Shown here piece by piece: positions 1 to 13,600 of a stretch of 64,000 bases of DNA; positions within the stretch are counted from its first letter, which is position 1; each line of letters opens with the position of its first letter. The stretch spans positions 1,674,001 to 1,738,000 of the forward strand of contig NC_092654.1 of assembly GCF_032118995.1 (NCBI RefSeq). Reading direction: 5' to 3'. This DNA comes from Asterias amurensis. Lineage: Eukaryota; Echinodermata; Asteroidea; Forcipulatida; Asteriidae. The notes beneath the pieces are model-generated. The model was not told where the DNA came from, did not search any database, and saw nothing but the letters and a program-made list of their open reading frames with translations. The translations under genes were made by a program, and so were the position numbers.

Positions 1-165
1 GACCTACTCCTTTTATAGCACCATGTAATGTTTTACAAGGCGCTGTAGCGCACTATGCTGCCAATCAAACCAGGAAACACCGGGGCAAACCCCTTCTCTT
101 TTCAATAAGTGCACTTGGTTCTGTCCCATCCTATAAACAAAGCAATGGTTAAGTGTCTTGCTTAA
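1..165 (-). mobile_element. Reversed SINE 3' body fragment
   Basis: GTTTTACAAGGCGCTGTAGC, CACCGGGGCAAACC, AAGTGCACTTGGTTCTGTCC and AGTGTCTTGCTT are shared with 38690-38930, where the sequence goes on into a reversed tRNA-like head. So this is the 3' body of a related SINE on the minus strand. Confidence 0.6.
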
Positions 166-167
166 TC

Positions 168-331
168 AAATTTGTGGTAAATTACTTCTTTCTCGAAAAC
201 TACGGCACTTCAGAGGGAGCCGTTTCTCACAATGTTTTAAACTACCAACCTCTCCCCATTACTCATTCCCAAATAAGGTTTTGTGCTAGTAATTATTTTG
301 AGTATTTACCAATAGTGTCCACTGCCTTTAA
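168..331. mobile_element. Half copy of MITE family 1 before the first exon
   Basis: The right arm only: AATTACTTCTTTCTCGAAAA, AGGGAGCCGTTTCTCACAAT, AATAGTGTCCACTGCCTTTAA. The left arm is replaced by a SINE-like sequence (1-165) whose mirror relative is at 38690-38930. Confidence 0.72.
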
Positions 332-362
332 GTCGCTCTCCATCCTTTCTCATTATTTTCAG

Positions 363-1671
363 AGCTTTGCCCCCCGGGATACGTTGAGGGGTACGACTAC
401 GGATGCTACAAGTTTGTCGCCGGAATGCAGTCTTGGAATGATGCCAGAATGGATTGCCAAGCAACCGAAGATGGCGATCTATTGATTATTAATAGCCAGG
501 CTGAGCTGGATTACATCAGTGGGGTGAAGCAGAACATCTCAGGATCCTGGTGGATTGGTATGTAGCACATCTTTTCTGCATGGCAACTCACACCTGTTAT
601 CCTTATGTATTTCCTTTTTTCAAACAGTGGACTAAATAGATCGATCCATTAGGCTGCGCCCACGGCGCACATGTGAGCAAGAACATGTGATCCTCTCCAA
701 TGCCATTCTGCACAACTTTGATGGCGCGTCAAGCATATGCGCACGCATGTCAGACTTTATTTTGTCGGACTTTTGGAGGCGCAATGGGTCGTGAATGACC
801 AATACGCAACGGGGCGGAGCTTAATGGGTCGGTCTATTGAATCATGCACAAACCAGTAGGGCTGCTAACTGCCCAATGCAGATTACCTGCCTGGTGAATT
901 GGTAGGTAGCAACAATTTTGCTATCATTTTAAAAATTTATATTTAGGGATGAAACCTTCATCAATCTTTTGGGGTAAAGGCCGAGTCGCACTGCAGCGAT
1001 AACGAAAACGATAACCATCACGACGCAAAGAGAACGCATTGTATTGGTTGAATTGCTCCACGCAGAATACGCACACGCTCATTCAACCGATAGAATGCGT
1101 TCTCTTTGTGTCGTTATCGTAATCGTTCTCGTTATCGCTGCAGTAGGACCAGGCCTTTAGAGTTGTTTTGAGAGAGTACAACAACTCATTACGGGAAATC
1201 TCCTTTTAAGAAAGAGGCTTAAATAACACATCCTTTTCGTCCGGCAACTCACACCTGTTATCCCCAATTAATTCCTTTTTCTAATACTGGACTTACTCAA
1301 GGACACAAATGTCATGACCAGAATTCGAACCCACACTCCGATGACTTAACTACCAGAACTTGAATTTGATGCTTTAAACCACTCGGCCGTGAAACCCTAC
1401 CAAGATAGTTTTCCTATTACATCCATCCCAGTCAGTTCTAGTAACGAATGTATTTTTGGTTTGGACTCGCTAGGTTTCTTCGATACCGCTGAGGAAGGAG
1501 ATTGGCGTTGGGTCGACTGCTCTGTTCCCCAGGGTGTTGTCGAGTGGGATGTTGGACAACCTGACGATATCAACGGCACACAGAACTGCGGTGAGCTCAC
1601 CGAGACCAGCAAGATTAATGACTTGGAATGTGGCGCCATGAGGATGTACGTCTGCGAAATCACTCGAAAAG
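363..1671 (+). CDS. Gene 1 exons 1-2: C-type lectin domain 1
   Basis: Exon 363-557 gives the first half of a CTLD: CPPGY start, CYKF, SWNDARMDC, DGDLLIINSQAE and WWIG. Exon 1474-1671 gives the second half: DWRWVDC, GQPDD, NCGEL, INDLEC and YVCEI. The intron falls in phase 1 inside the WIGL motif, as in CTLD 2 and 3. The sugar-binding triplet is QPD-like, which in the family favours galactose, but the usual WND motif reads IND, so calcium-dependent binding may be weakened. Four of the conserved Cys are visible. The intron holds a palindromic MITE and the head of a reversed SINE. Confidence 0.87.
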
Positions 1672-4600
1672 GTAAGCCAGAAATGTTTTTTTTCTATAAG
1701 AAAAATCCTTCAAACAAACCAAGTTTTGATAGATGTTAAAATTTCATCGGGGGGATAAAGAATATTAATTTTGGTTGTTAGCACTGTAATCATTGTAATT
1801 TTGGCCTCTTCGGTTTTGATACCTTTTGTAGATCAAGTTTTTTGCCATGACATGAATCCCTACTCACTGTGAATGAAGATTTAATTGCAATATAGTTCAC
1901 CTGCAGTGGTTTAGGCTACATTGGTTGTCAAGTTTTTGAGGAAAAAAACTTTAAAAAAACAAAACAGAGCAATGTAAAAACTTTGTACATGCTTAAAGAA
2001 TTGTCTCCTGAGGCAATTTTGGGGACATTGTTTTACTGAACTCATATCTCAAAAACTACAGCACCTCAGTGGGTAATATTTTAAGAGAAGCTTTCTATCA
2101 TCATTATCTTCAAGCCTTGTAAGTTTAATGTAAATCTGTGGTTATTGTGTTTTGTGTCGTACCCAAACCCTATTTGGACTCCTCAATTGACTTTTCTCAT
2201 TTTTATTTAATCTAGATTTCTTCCCAAATGATGTGGACCCGACTAATTTTGATGGTGTGTCGACCAGTTCCGACTCCGTACTGCTCAGGTGGACAGTCTC
2301 TGATTACAACTGTGACATCAAGGGATACAAGGTCATCTACAGCGAGGCTTCAGGTCAAGAATCCGTTCAGGTTTGTTCTTGTTTTATTTGTTTTATTTAT
2401 TTAATAATTTATTCTGGCACTTGAGACTTCCTCTTTTCCGCTGATTTCATCTTTTTGGGGTTTTGATTTTCCACTTTTTTTCTTCAATTTCTGTGGGTAA
2501 AAATAAAGGAATATTATCTTTTCCTCTTTGTTGTCTTGCCCGGATTTCTCTTTTCCTCTTTTTTTCATGGATAGTTACTTACTTGTCTGTTTATTTAGTT
2601 ATATTTTTTGTATGAGGTTTTGCCTCATGCAATCAAGTTATTGGAATCAAATTTTTGACTCCAATAAGTGGCCGACCGTGTTAGTTTGCAGAGTAAAAGG
2701 AATTTCACGCAATTTTGAGGCAGGTTTGTGTTGATTAATGTATTCTACTTTTACAACATCATTCTACCCATGCAATTGATAACAAACGGTTACAAACGCT
2801 TTTTATAGACCAACTCAACCGATCCAAGGCATCGTATTCCTTTAAACATGGCCATGTGATCTACTCTCAGCCAATCAAGAGTGGATTAATTGTCCAAAGT
2901 ATTTATGAATCGTTTATTTTTTATTAAACTTAGATTGTTCCTGGATCTGACACCAACATTGTTAACATAACTGGACTTCTCCCGGAGACAGAGTACTCCT
3001 TTAAGCTGTTGGCCTACACCGAGTTTACCGACCGCGAGGTTGCTGCTTTAACGACTGAAATCACCCAAGAGGTTTTCTGTAAGTTGACTCTAATTATTTT
3101 GTGTTACGAACCTCAGAAATATTTAGCTGTGTTGCAACAGTGAACCCCCTCCCCCATCCATTTTAGCATGCTACAATGGTGGGCCATCAGACAGGGTTCC
3201 ATGTTTTCCATGTAATCTATCTGCCAATTGAAAAATATTACGGAAACAGGAGCTCATACAGGTCGAAGAAAAACGGATACTGTTTTGCAGACTTTTAGTT
3301 GTTGTTTTGTTTCAGATCTAAAACATTTCCCACGGAATTGCTTTCACTGGTATCGCGCTTGATACAGCTAGAATTCTTTTTAGTCATTTGCAAGCAAAAC
3401 GATGAGAAAATGCATTGTATAAAACACAGAGTCTCTTTTACTCATGCTTGTCGGAAAACACTCATGATGACACATACCTATATTTTGCGAAACAAAATCC
3501 AACACGCGGCTGACGTGAAAGGATACAGTTTTCATATCCGTATCTGTATCTGTATCTGTATCCGCACGCTTGCGAAACCTCTCTGACATCTGTGATTTAC
3601 TTAACAGTTAACTCTGCTCTCTTCTCATTTCTTTTAAAGTCCCCTGCCCAGAGGACGGTTGGGAGTTGGGCTTCGGTGACAAATGCTACAAGTTTGCCGC
3701 TGCTCTTGAGAATTGGTTTGACGCGAGGGCCTTCTGCCGACAGGAAGCAGACGGTGATCTCGTGATTATCGACTCCCAGGAAGAGAACCTGTACATCCAA
3801 GAGAGAGCTCAGGGAGGTGATTGGTGGATCGGTAAGTATACTCACCAATCACAGGGTTGCAGGTTCGAATCCCGAGCTCACCTCTGGCTCTGAGATGAAC
3901 TGTGTTTCAAAATGTAGATCACACCGGCTCTGGTTTTGTTTTATTAATTTTTATGTGGTTTAGCCCAACTCATAAGGCTGTATGGCCACTCCAAGCAGGC
4001 ATGATAATCTTTCTATTTTAGCCTGATTTCAGTTTTTGTTGCCGTTGGTAAATTCAGAAAAATTGTGATTAAAAAGTCTGACATGTCTATTTTTAAAAGC
4101 TTGTGATTACCAAATGTTGACTTTCCCTTTAACTGTCTCGGATCATCTCTACTGATGTTGCTAGTCGTCGATGTACACGTAAAGACACACTGTTGTTACT
4201 TGTTGTAGGTGTTATTTTGTTTATTTTGTTTACTCAACTTGTAAAGCTGTAAAGCTGCTGTTTTGTTTTATTTTGTTAGCTGTTCCTTGATAAGCCCCGT
4301 TTTGGTGAGTGTGCTTCTACATTCATAACCTATTGACTAAATGTTGCTTTGGGTTGAATTTAAATTTGTTTTTTCCATCCCTTTTTTAGGTTTCTACGAT
4401 CTATCAGTCGAGGGCGACTGGCGATGGACCGACTGTTCTGAACCGACTCCCTGGACCGTGTCCAACTGGGGTGAGAATCAGCCCAATAACCTGAACGGCA
4501 ACCAGCACTGTGGTCAGATCTTGAACGATGGTAAATACAACGACTGGCAGTGTAACCGAACCATGCAATACATCTGTGAAATCACCGTCAAATGTAAGTA

Positions 4601-7600
4601 CCTCATATTGCTCTTGTTTCTTCTACTAAGTTGTTGGTGTGTTTGCTGCTTGCTCGAAGCTTTTACTTCTTCATGCTCCAAAGCTGATATATTGTGGCGT
4701 GTATACTCTGCTCGTCTTTTTTTTTCTTTCTTTGTTTTTCTCATGAAGATGAGCGGAGTATACTGTTTGAAACGTCAAGATTTAGACCGGCTCTTTTCAG
4801 AGCCAACACTCCCTCAAAAACAAATTAATACATGGTTGTACCTGCAAGTTTACTATTAATTATAGTTTATTCTTATCATTCACGCCATGCAAAGCTTCAA
4901 GCATCACTCACCGATTGACAATTTATTTTTTCAGCGTTTGAGCCAAACGACGCCAACCCAACTCGCCTCAGAGGCATCGTGGTAAATCCCAACACCGTGA
5001 CGCTCACCTGGAGACCGTCTCTCGTCTCGTGTGACGTGATTGGTTATCGCATCCTCTACAACAACCCGCTCATCACCACATTCCAGGAAGTGCTCGGTGG
5101 AAACTCGACACAGATCACCATCTCGGGTCTCACGGACGGTATTCCCATCACCTTCTCGATCGCCGGGTTCACCTCGGAGGTTCTGCTCACGTACGAAACT
5201 CGAGTCACCATCGAAATGCCGTCTCTGGATGGTGAGAAATCTATTTATGTTTACCCACTTATCATGATCAAACAAAGACATCTTCATCCGTCTACCTCTC
5301 ACTCCCTTTTTGTTGTGCCAATTCAACTTTTGCAGAAAGATCGATCTCCATATTTGGCCCACCTGTTTCAGCAGGTTTACTAACTATTCTTTATGCTATA
5401 GTTTTTTGTTTTCATTTCATGTTTTATGACGTTTAAATTTTTTAAGACATTTTTAATTCCTGTTCAGTTTTTAACTGCCAGTCATGTTTTTAATAAACCG
5501 TTATTGATTTGAATTGAATTGATTCATCTGTGCCTCAGCGCCTTAGAGAAAATTTTAGATTTTGGCGTTCTATAAATGACTTTGATTGATTGATTATCAT
5601 GATCTGCTAGACCTTTGTGAGGATGGTTGGGAGCCAGCAGCGGACTATCGTTGCTACAAGTTTAGTTCACAGCCGAAGACGTGGGAAGATGCCAGGAAAG
5701 ACTGCCAGAATGTAACGGATGGAGACTTGGTCATCGTTGAGACCGAAGAAGAACACGGATATCTAGTCAACAGAACCTTAGGTGGAGACTGGTGGATTGG
5801 TGAGTTGATTTGTGGATTGTTGTTGATAGCTATAACCCCGGCCATAATGCTTGGGCCACCAATTCCTATGGTTACATAAAACCATTTCCTGACAATAATA
5901 ATTCCCCCCACCCCTCCGTCCTCCGCTCAATGTTGACTGGAACGGCCAATCAGAACTAACATTGAAAGGGGGCAGGGGGTGGCGAACGAGATATGGCCGG
6001 GACTGTAGGTGGCAGCAGACTTACCAGGTAATAACCATTGTTCTCGGTTATGTGCGCATACTCAGATTTACTTAAATTGTGGCAATTACCTGGCAAGTCT
6101 GCTGCCACCTAGCCTTCCTAAGTCTCCCATTAACGGATTATTCTTCCTGCCTGGACATACTTGCTCGGGATTCTTGGCGATATCTCAAAAGAGGGTTTGC
6201 AGTAACACCGTGTAATGACTATCTCTAGAACAGTTGGTTTCAACTCGACTTTTTAATCGTCTTCTTGAGAAAACTTATAGATGTTAGTTTTAGTGTGTAC
6301 ATCTTTATATATACTTAAGATTAAAAAAAACCAATGTACACTTTGCTTTTAAACATTCTCATCTTATCTTTTTTACAGGACTTTACGACCAGGGAACTGA
6401 GGCCAACTGGCGTTGGGTAGATTGTCAAGCTCCAAGCGTCTGGGCGGAGACTAACTGGGCGTTCGGGCAACCCAATGATCTGGATGAGAACCAGGACTGT
6501 GGTCAGATGCTTCAGTCGGGACTCTGGAACGACTGGAACTGTGAACGACCAATGCAGTACATTTGCGAAATCAGTCCAAAACGTTTGTAACCTTTTTGTT
6601 TTTTTCCCCGATGAACTTTAAAGGCCAAGATAACAATAACGGCGCAAAGAGACTCATTCTATTGGTTGAATTGCTCCACGCAGAACACGCTCACGCTCAT
6701 TCAACCAATCGAGGCATGCATTTTTATCATTCTCGTTTACGTTCGTGTTATCAAGGCCTATGTGACCGGGCCTTTGGCTTTTTTTTTTACTGCATTTGAA
6801 GTTCCTTAAGTATTTATCTTATACTTGGTTTATATGTTGTTGATTAGAAACTAGGGCCTTATCTCTAGCCTTGGCATTGGCTACGACTCAGGCTGGGGCT
6901 TCCGTTATCAATTTTAGAACAGTGCACAATTTTGCAACCTCAAATGGAGCCCGGAGTGGTGTAAGTCATTGGGGTATGGGTTCGAATCCAGGTCATGACA
7001 CTTGTGTCCAGCCTTGAGGAAGATGCTTTACTATAATTGCTTCTCTTCACTAATGGGTAACTGCTAGGATGGAGGTTTATATTGTGTTAGAAAAGACATT
7101 TGGAGCGCCATAGCAGCCCAGGGTTGTCTAGATGGATTGCAATATGTGTCATCCACCGCCATCTTTGATGTATTAAAAGTGCACGTGCAGCGCGTACACG
7201 TGTCCACTTTTCCCTTGTTAATACATCAAAGATGGCGATCGAAGACGCGTACTGCAATCCATCTATACTCCCCAGGGAGCTTAGAAAGAATAAAGGAATG
7301 TTATCGGCCCAGTGAACCAGTGCACTAATGTAAAGCGCATTGAAACGGTGACTGAATAACAACTTATTATTATTATGAACACTTTTTCTCTCGATAGCAT
7401 TTACTTCAGAGGACGATCAGAACCCAATCTTCTTCCGCGGCCAAGCCCTCGACACAACTTCAATCCAACTAAACTGGCGTCCATCCCGATTCAACTGTGA
7501 GGTCACTGGATACCGAATTGTCTACGAAGAAAACGATGTTGGCGTGACTAAGTTCATAGAGGGCGGTGCAACAACTTCGGTCCTCTTGAAGAACCTCGAT

Positions 7601-10600
7601 CCAATGCAGGTCTACGTTTTCTTCATTGGAGCAATCACAAAGGATAAGACCTTTGACCTGGGACCACGATCTGTCCGCATTATGCTGCCAACAAGTAAGG
7701 TTTTTCCCAGTAGCTTTGTCTACCACCATTTTTTCATTAATCCCTTTTATAATTGCAAATTTTGTATTTTTATCTTTTTCTGATATATTTTTTTAAAAAG
7801 TCGAAATTGCTACTACTTTTACTTTTTGTTTTTATTTGACATATTTTTGAACACAAATAAATGTGACTTGTTTAATCTATTTTCCTTTTTGTTTGTTTGT
7901 GAAGAAATCGTGCAAATGAATGATTCTTTTCCAAACTTCAAATCTCTAACACTTCCAATGATAAAAATAATCATAAATTCATCTTGTTTTCTAAAACAAA
8001 AAAGACCAAAACCCTTAAACTGTTTTTTTTCTGTATTCAGCTGATGGTTGCGGCGTGACTGAGTTTACGATGGAGAGCGGTATGATTTCGTCTCCTAACT
8101 ACCCCAAACCATACTCGTCCAACCAGGATTGTATTTACACCATCTCCCTACCGGATGATACTTCATCCCTGCAGCTCAACTTCACTGACTTGGACCTCGA
8201 GAAAGGGTAAGTTAAAACATGTGCTTGAGAAGGGTAGAGTCGTCAGCAGTTAAAGTATAGAGATCTCATTTATTTATATTTTTAGATGATCTTTTCATCA
8301 AGGGAACTGGACAAAGTCCAATGATGTTGGTGTCGTGGGCGAGCAGTTAAGAGAAACAAACTCAAGCTCTTGTGCTTCTGTTCAGCAGAGTGTGGGTTCA
8401 AGTCCTGGTCGTTTCACTTGTGTCCTTGAGCTAGACACTTAACTATAATTGCTTCTCTCCACCCAGGGGTTAATGGGCACCTGTGAGGGCAGAGATGGTT
8501 CTTGTGATTGATTTAGCCGAGTAGGGCATATTTATTGCACAGGCTGAATACTCCCCACCAGGGAGCATAAAGGGCTGGTCACACAGGCCCTGATAACGAG
8601 AATGAAAACGAATAAGCGTGGAGCAAATCAACCAATTGAGGTGTGCATTTTTTATCGTTTTTCGTTTTTGTTCTCGTTATCGGGGCCTGTGTGACCTTAA
8701 GGAATGAATTTAGGCCTAGTGACCAGGGGTGGATTTCACAAAGAGTTAGGACTAGTCTTATCTCGAGTTAGGACCAGTTTCTCGTCCTAACTTAGGACTA
8801 TCCATGCATTTTGTATATCTCCTAGGACTAGTCCCAAGTTAGGACTGGTTCTAACTCTTTGTGAAATCGACCCATGGGGTAATAATGTTGGAAGCGCTTT
8901 GAGACGTGTGAAAACCGTTTTATAAAAACTGGTCATTAACATAATTGTTATTATTATTATTATATTAGAAATGCCATGCTGACAACAGCCAATCTCTCGC
9001 ATACAAACATCGCTTTAGAATCTATGATTATGAATTGCACAATCATAGATTCTTTGTATCTGAATTTTGCTTACACGGATGCATGCCTTGTTTGCTGCTT
9101 CCCCAGAAATGAATAATCTTAATGTATGTTTTTTTTTATGTTGGGTTTTTGCAGTCAAGACTTTTTGATGATCGGTGCTGGTCCGAAGCCCGACATCGAC
9201 ACCCTGTACACCTTTACCGGGAGCGTGCTGCCCGATTCCATCACAATCGACTCGAGCCAAGCATGGATTCGCTTCTTCTCAGATGAGTCAAATGAGAATG
9301 CGGGATTCCAACTGATGTACGGAGCCACCCAAGGTAAAAACACAGCGTTCAGAATGAGTGTCGTAAATCTCAAAATTTTACAAAGATTTTAAGCAGCAAT
9401 ATTATTATTATTTAATAATAATAACGATGACTAGAGCAAGTTAGTCGGAACATTGAGACAAATTTAAGAACTCACTCCGCGGTAGTGCAGTTAATAAAGA
9501 TCCTATAAGCTAAAGTAGTAGTCCCAGCCAATTTTCTATACCAACCGCCTGGGTAGTGGTTAACAAAGCAGGACAGTTCTTTTCAGAACTGAGAAGTCTC
9601 CCGAACAATCTACCCGGTCAGTTTCCTTTGTGGTTTATATTGACAAATAAATAATAATACAAATTCCTTTTATAGGAAGAACAGCAATGCAATTATGTTT
9701 GTAATGGGTAAACTGATTGTTTGTTAATCGTTTTCGCGCTAATTGTTTATTTTTCAGGCAATGCTCTGACAGGCGAGGATATTGGCAGTGTGTCTATAGT
9801 ACTGATTGGTCAGAAGTTTAGCACGGTAAGCTACTCTAGTTGTAATTCTAACCAATAACAACGACAGGGGGGAAAAAAGCAAAGACATATAAACAGACAA
9901 GAGCGCAAAGCTACGATTCTTTTGGGAAAAACTTTTTAAAAGGATTACGATTCGGATTATAATGCCTTTTCAACTAAATCAAAAGGAATCTTTTAGAGAA
10001 TTATGTGTGAGGAATGGCTTAGAAAACATGGAGTCATGGAACTGTTATTGCTATAAAAATGTATAAACCCTGTTGTCATTTCAGCAAGCAATTTTGGTTC
10101 GTAGTATTTGAAACTTTGCATGGTGGAAATATGATATGGAAAGGTTTGTGGTAACACTATGTAATGACTATCTCTAATGAGTTGGGGTGGTTCTGAAAAG
10201 AACTGTTAGGTTCAATTCGACATTTCGATCAGTGGCGTGTCTTGGCCGAGCGGTTTAGAGCACCAAATTCAAGCTCTGGTGTTTGATCAGCAGAGTGTGG
10301 GTTCGAATCCCGGTCGTGACACTTGCTACGTAAAATTGGGGAAGTAGTGCTTTCTGCTCGACTGGCTAGGCTTCGGACTGATGATACCCAAGCCTACATC
10401 CGTATGGACTGTAAAAGGGGTAACCCGGTTTCAGTCTAGGTGGCAACGGCCTCTGGAAAAAAATAATTGTAGCCCACACCTTGAAGTGGGTAGCCCTCGT
10501 GTGTCTGGCGACTTGCATAAAAATAAAAAGTATGCTTTGATCGTCTTCTGGCTGGAGAAAGCTGGACTCTGATGCTGCATGCTGCTTAATCTTTCTTCAA

Positions 10601-13600
10601 ACCCAAACTACTTTAGAATAGACCCAGTCAGTTAAAAATTGACCAAGAGTTCATCTCAAAGACTTAATTAAGACTTGAGGTTGAAACGGTGATGAGCTGT
10701 CAGAGCTACTAGAATAACGGTTGTTGTTGTTGTGTTTGTTTGTAGTTTGACGATAACATGCAGACGGACTTTGCGATCAGTGTTGCCGCTCAACTAAATG
10801 TCTACTGCAGTGAACAACTGGACAACTGTTTAGCTGGACCAAGTGCTATTTTTAGGTAAGTGCCCCCCTCCCTTCCCCAAAAACGAAGTTAATAAATAAA
10901 TGGAAATCTTTGGCGGCCTTTCACGAGGCCAGGCCAATAACCAGGATTTTTATTTTGTTATTTTATTTTTATAATAAATTTAATTCCATCCACCTCACAC
11001 ATGATGAACGCGAGCCAAGATTTCAGAGCTAACCAGGTTTTGGTGCTGCACGTGATTTGTGCCGCACGAATTCAAAGTTGTTTTCATTGGCACGTTTTCG
11101 TAAATCATCAGCCGCGCTTTCATACCTTGCATTCGTTCATCCTCTTTTCAAAAAAAAAATCTGAAATAAATAAAATATTGAAATACAAAGGAAAAACAAA
11201 AAATTGAACCCCCCTAGTATGATCACCGGACCGAAAAAAATGCTGTAAAATTGCTGCCCGATCTATACCAGCACCTTGGGTTTTTTCTTATACAAACAGA
11301 CACGACGTTTCTTGCACTTGTGTATAGATGATATCAGGTTTAAATGCTTGGTGAAAACAAGTTTGTCTTTTTGTGACCTTTGACACAGCTTCCGACAGGT
11401 CTACTACACCAGTCTTCAGGATGCCGCTGACGGTCTGGAAGTGACCTTCTGGGTCAGTGACCCCAGTGATGTGACCCAGGAGCAAGCCGGTCTGACCTCT
11501 GCACAGCTTCAGGCCATGTTGGACGCCAAGAAGGATGCCTTGCAGAGTAGTACGTTAAACCTCTTAGAAATTTGATAAATCCATCGTTTTGTTTAAAACA
11601 GCCACGAAATTGTTCTTACTGAAGTCTGATTTTTGCTATTGGGAAAAATAAACAGAAATGATTGAAATTACAACAGATTTGCATGATTTAAGATATTGCC
11701 GCTTTCATACTGGACCCAGTAACTGGGACGCTGTGCTCCTTTTTTTTCAAAATGTTGTCATTGTTTGTACTAACTAGTACGACCGATAGTACAACCGATA
11801 ATGACAAAATTACGAAAAAAGGAGTACAGCCCCCCAGTTACTTGGTCTCTTTTCATACTTTGTAAAATGTCAAAGTTTAAATGACAAACAGTGTTGGAAC
11901 CAATCATTTAAAAAATAGTACTTTGTAATCATGGAAGTTTGGCTGCATGGGTTTTCCATAAAGTGTCTCTTCCTTAAACGATGACGAATAAGTAAACACT
12001 GGGTCCGAGCTGATGGTGATTGATTTCTCTACTTTCCCTAGATGGCCAGTTTGACTTCATCAGCAGTGAGAGCGAGCCCAGCCCCTTGGAGGAGCCGTGG
12101 GTCATTGCTCTCTTGGCAGCTCTTGGGTTCTTGGTTCTACTCCTGCTCGGTGTGATCGGAAACGATCTGACGAAGAGAAGGTGAGTCTAGGAACCACATA
12201 GTTTTTTCTTTAAACAGTTACTTGAACGAAAATGGCAAGTTGTGATGTTTGCTGAATTTCATTTGAAATGTTTTCAATCAATAAGGAAATCGAGTCATGA
12301 AATAGATTTGAATTGTGTAAAAAAAAACAATCATTTCAAATACCCTTGTCCAGTGCTTTTCTGAAAGATTCACGAAAAGCTCTGTTGCGTCATCACCCAT
12401 GTTCTAAGAAGCGTTACGCGGTAACCCTTCTCAGATTCATATAAACTGTTATCTTTTTACATAACCACATTGCTTCCAAGTAAAATGTATCTCAAAATGT
12501 TCTATACTATCAAGTTCTGTTATAATAATAATATAATAATATAACAAGAGACATTTATATAGCGCTCTTAAACGAGGTACCACAGCGCTTTACAAGAAAC
12601 TATACAATAGGCAAATAAATAGTGGCACTGATAATGGAAAACAGTTGAAAACTGTTGTAGGCGTCTAACCAAAAGTTTTTTATTGCCATAAATTAAAAGT
12701 GATTACCAAATGTATACTTTCACTTTAAGATATCTCTAAAGGCACTGGACACTATTGGTAATTGTCAAAGACCAGTCTTCTCACTTGGTGTATCTCAATA
12801 TATGCATGAAATAACAAACCTGTGAAAATTTGAGCTCATTTGGTCGTCGAAGTTGCGAGATAATAATGAAAGAAATAACACCCTTGTAACACGAAGTTGT
12901 GTACTTTCAGATGCTTGATTTCGAGACCTCAAATTGTAAACTTGAGGTCTCGAAATTAAATTCTTGGAAAATTACTTTCTTTCTCAAAAACTACATTACT
13001 TCACAGGGAGCCGTTTCTCACAATGTTTTATACTATCAACAGCTCTCCATATTACTAGTCACCAAGAAAGTTTTTTTGCTAACAATTATTTTGAGTAATT
13101 ACCAATAGTGTCCACTGCCTTTAATATCATTCCTCTTCAACAACAAAAATCAATCAAAATTATTTCAGTTCAAAAAAATTCCATTGAGAAGCATTTTTCT
13201 TTTTCATTATTCTGCAAATAATTTGTAATAATATTAATAAAAATTTGTTTTGAACAGAAGGAGAAAATCCACAGACTTTGGATCCGATACATTGAGTCAA
13301 GATCTTGAATTGGAATCACAAAGCAGTAAGTACACTAGCATAATTTTGTTTTGCTTAGCTTTTTTATGTGCTTTAGCTGTTGTGAACTTATGATTAATTC
13401 AAATTCCTTTGGATGTAAATGTAAACATTTTGCTCCAGAAGACGATCGGAGCATACTGATCGAAGCGTCGAGTTGAAACCAACCGTTCTTTTCAGAACCA
13501 CCCTCAACTCATTAGAGATAGTCATTACATGGTGTTACCGCAAACTTTTCCATATCGTATTTCCACCATGGAAAGTTTCAAATCCTACTTATTTTGCTTA

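Noticed and set aside
10235..10325. Leucine-like tRNA genes at each GTGGCCGAGCGG word
   Set aside because: The same word heads many copies with a shared body and tail, which is how tRNA-derived SINEs look.
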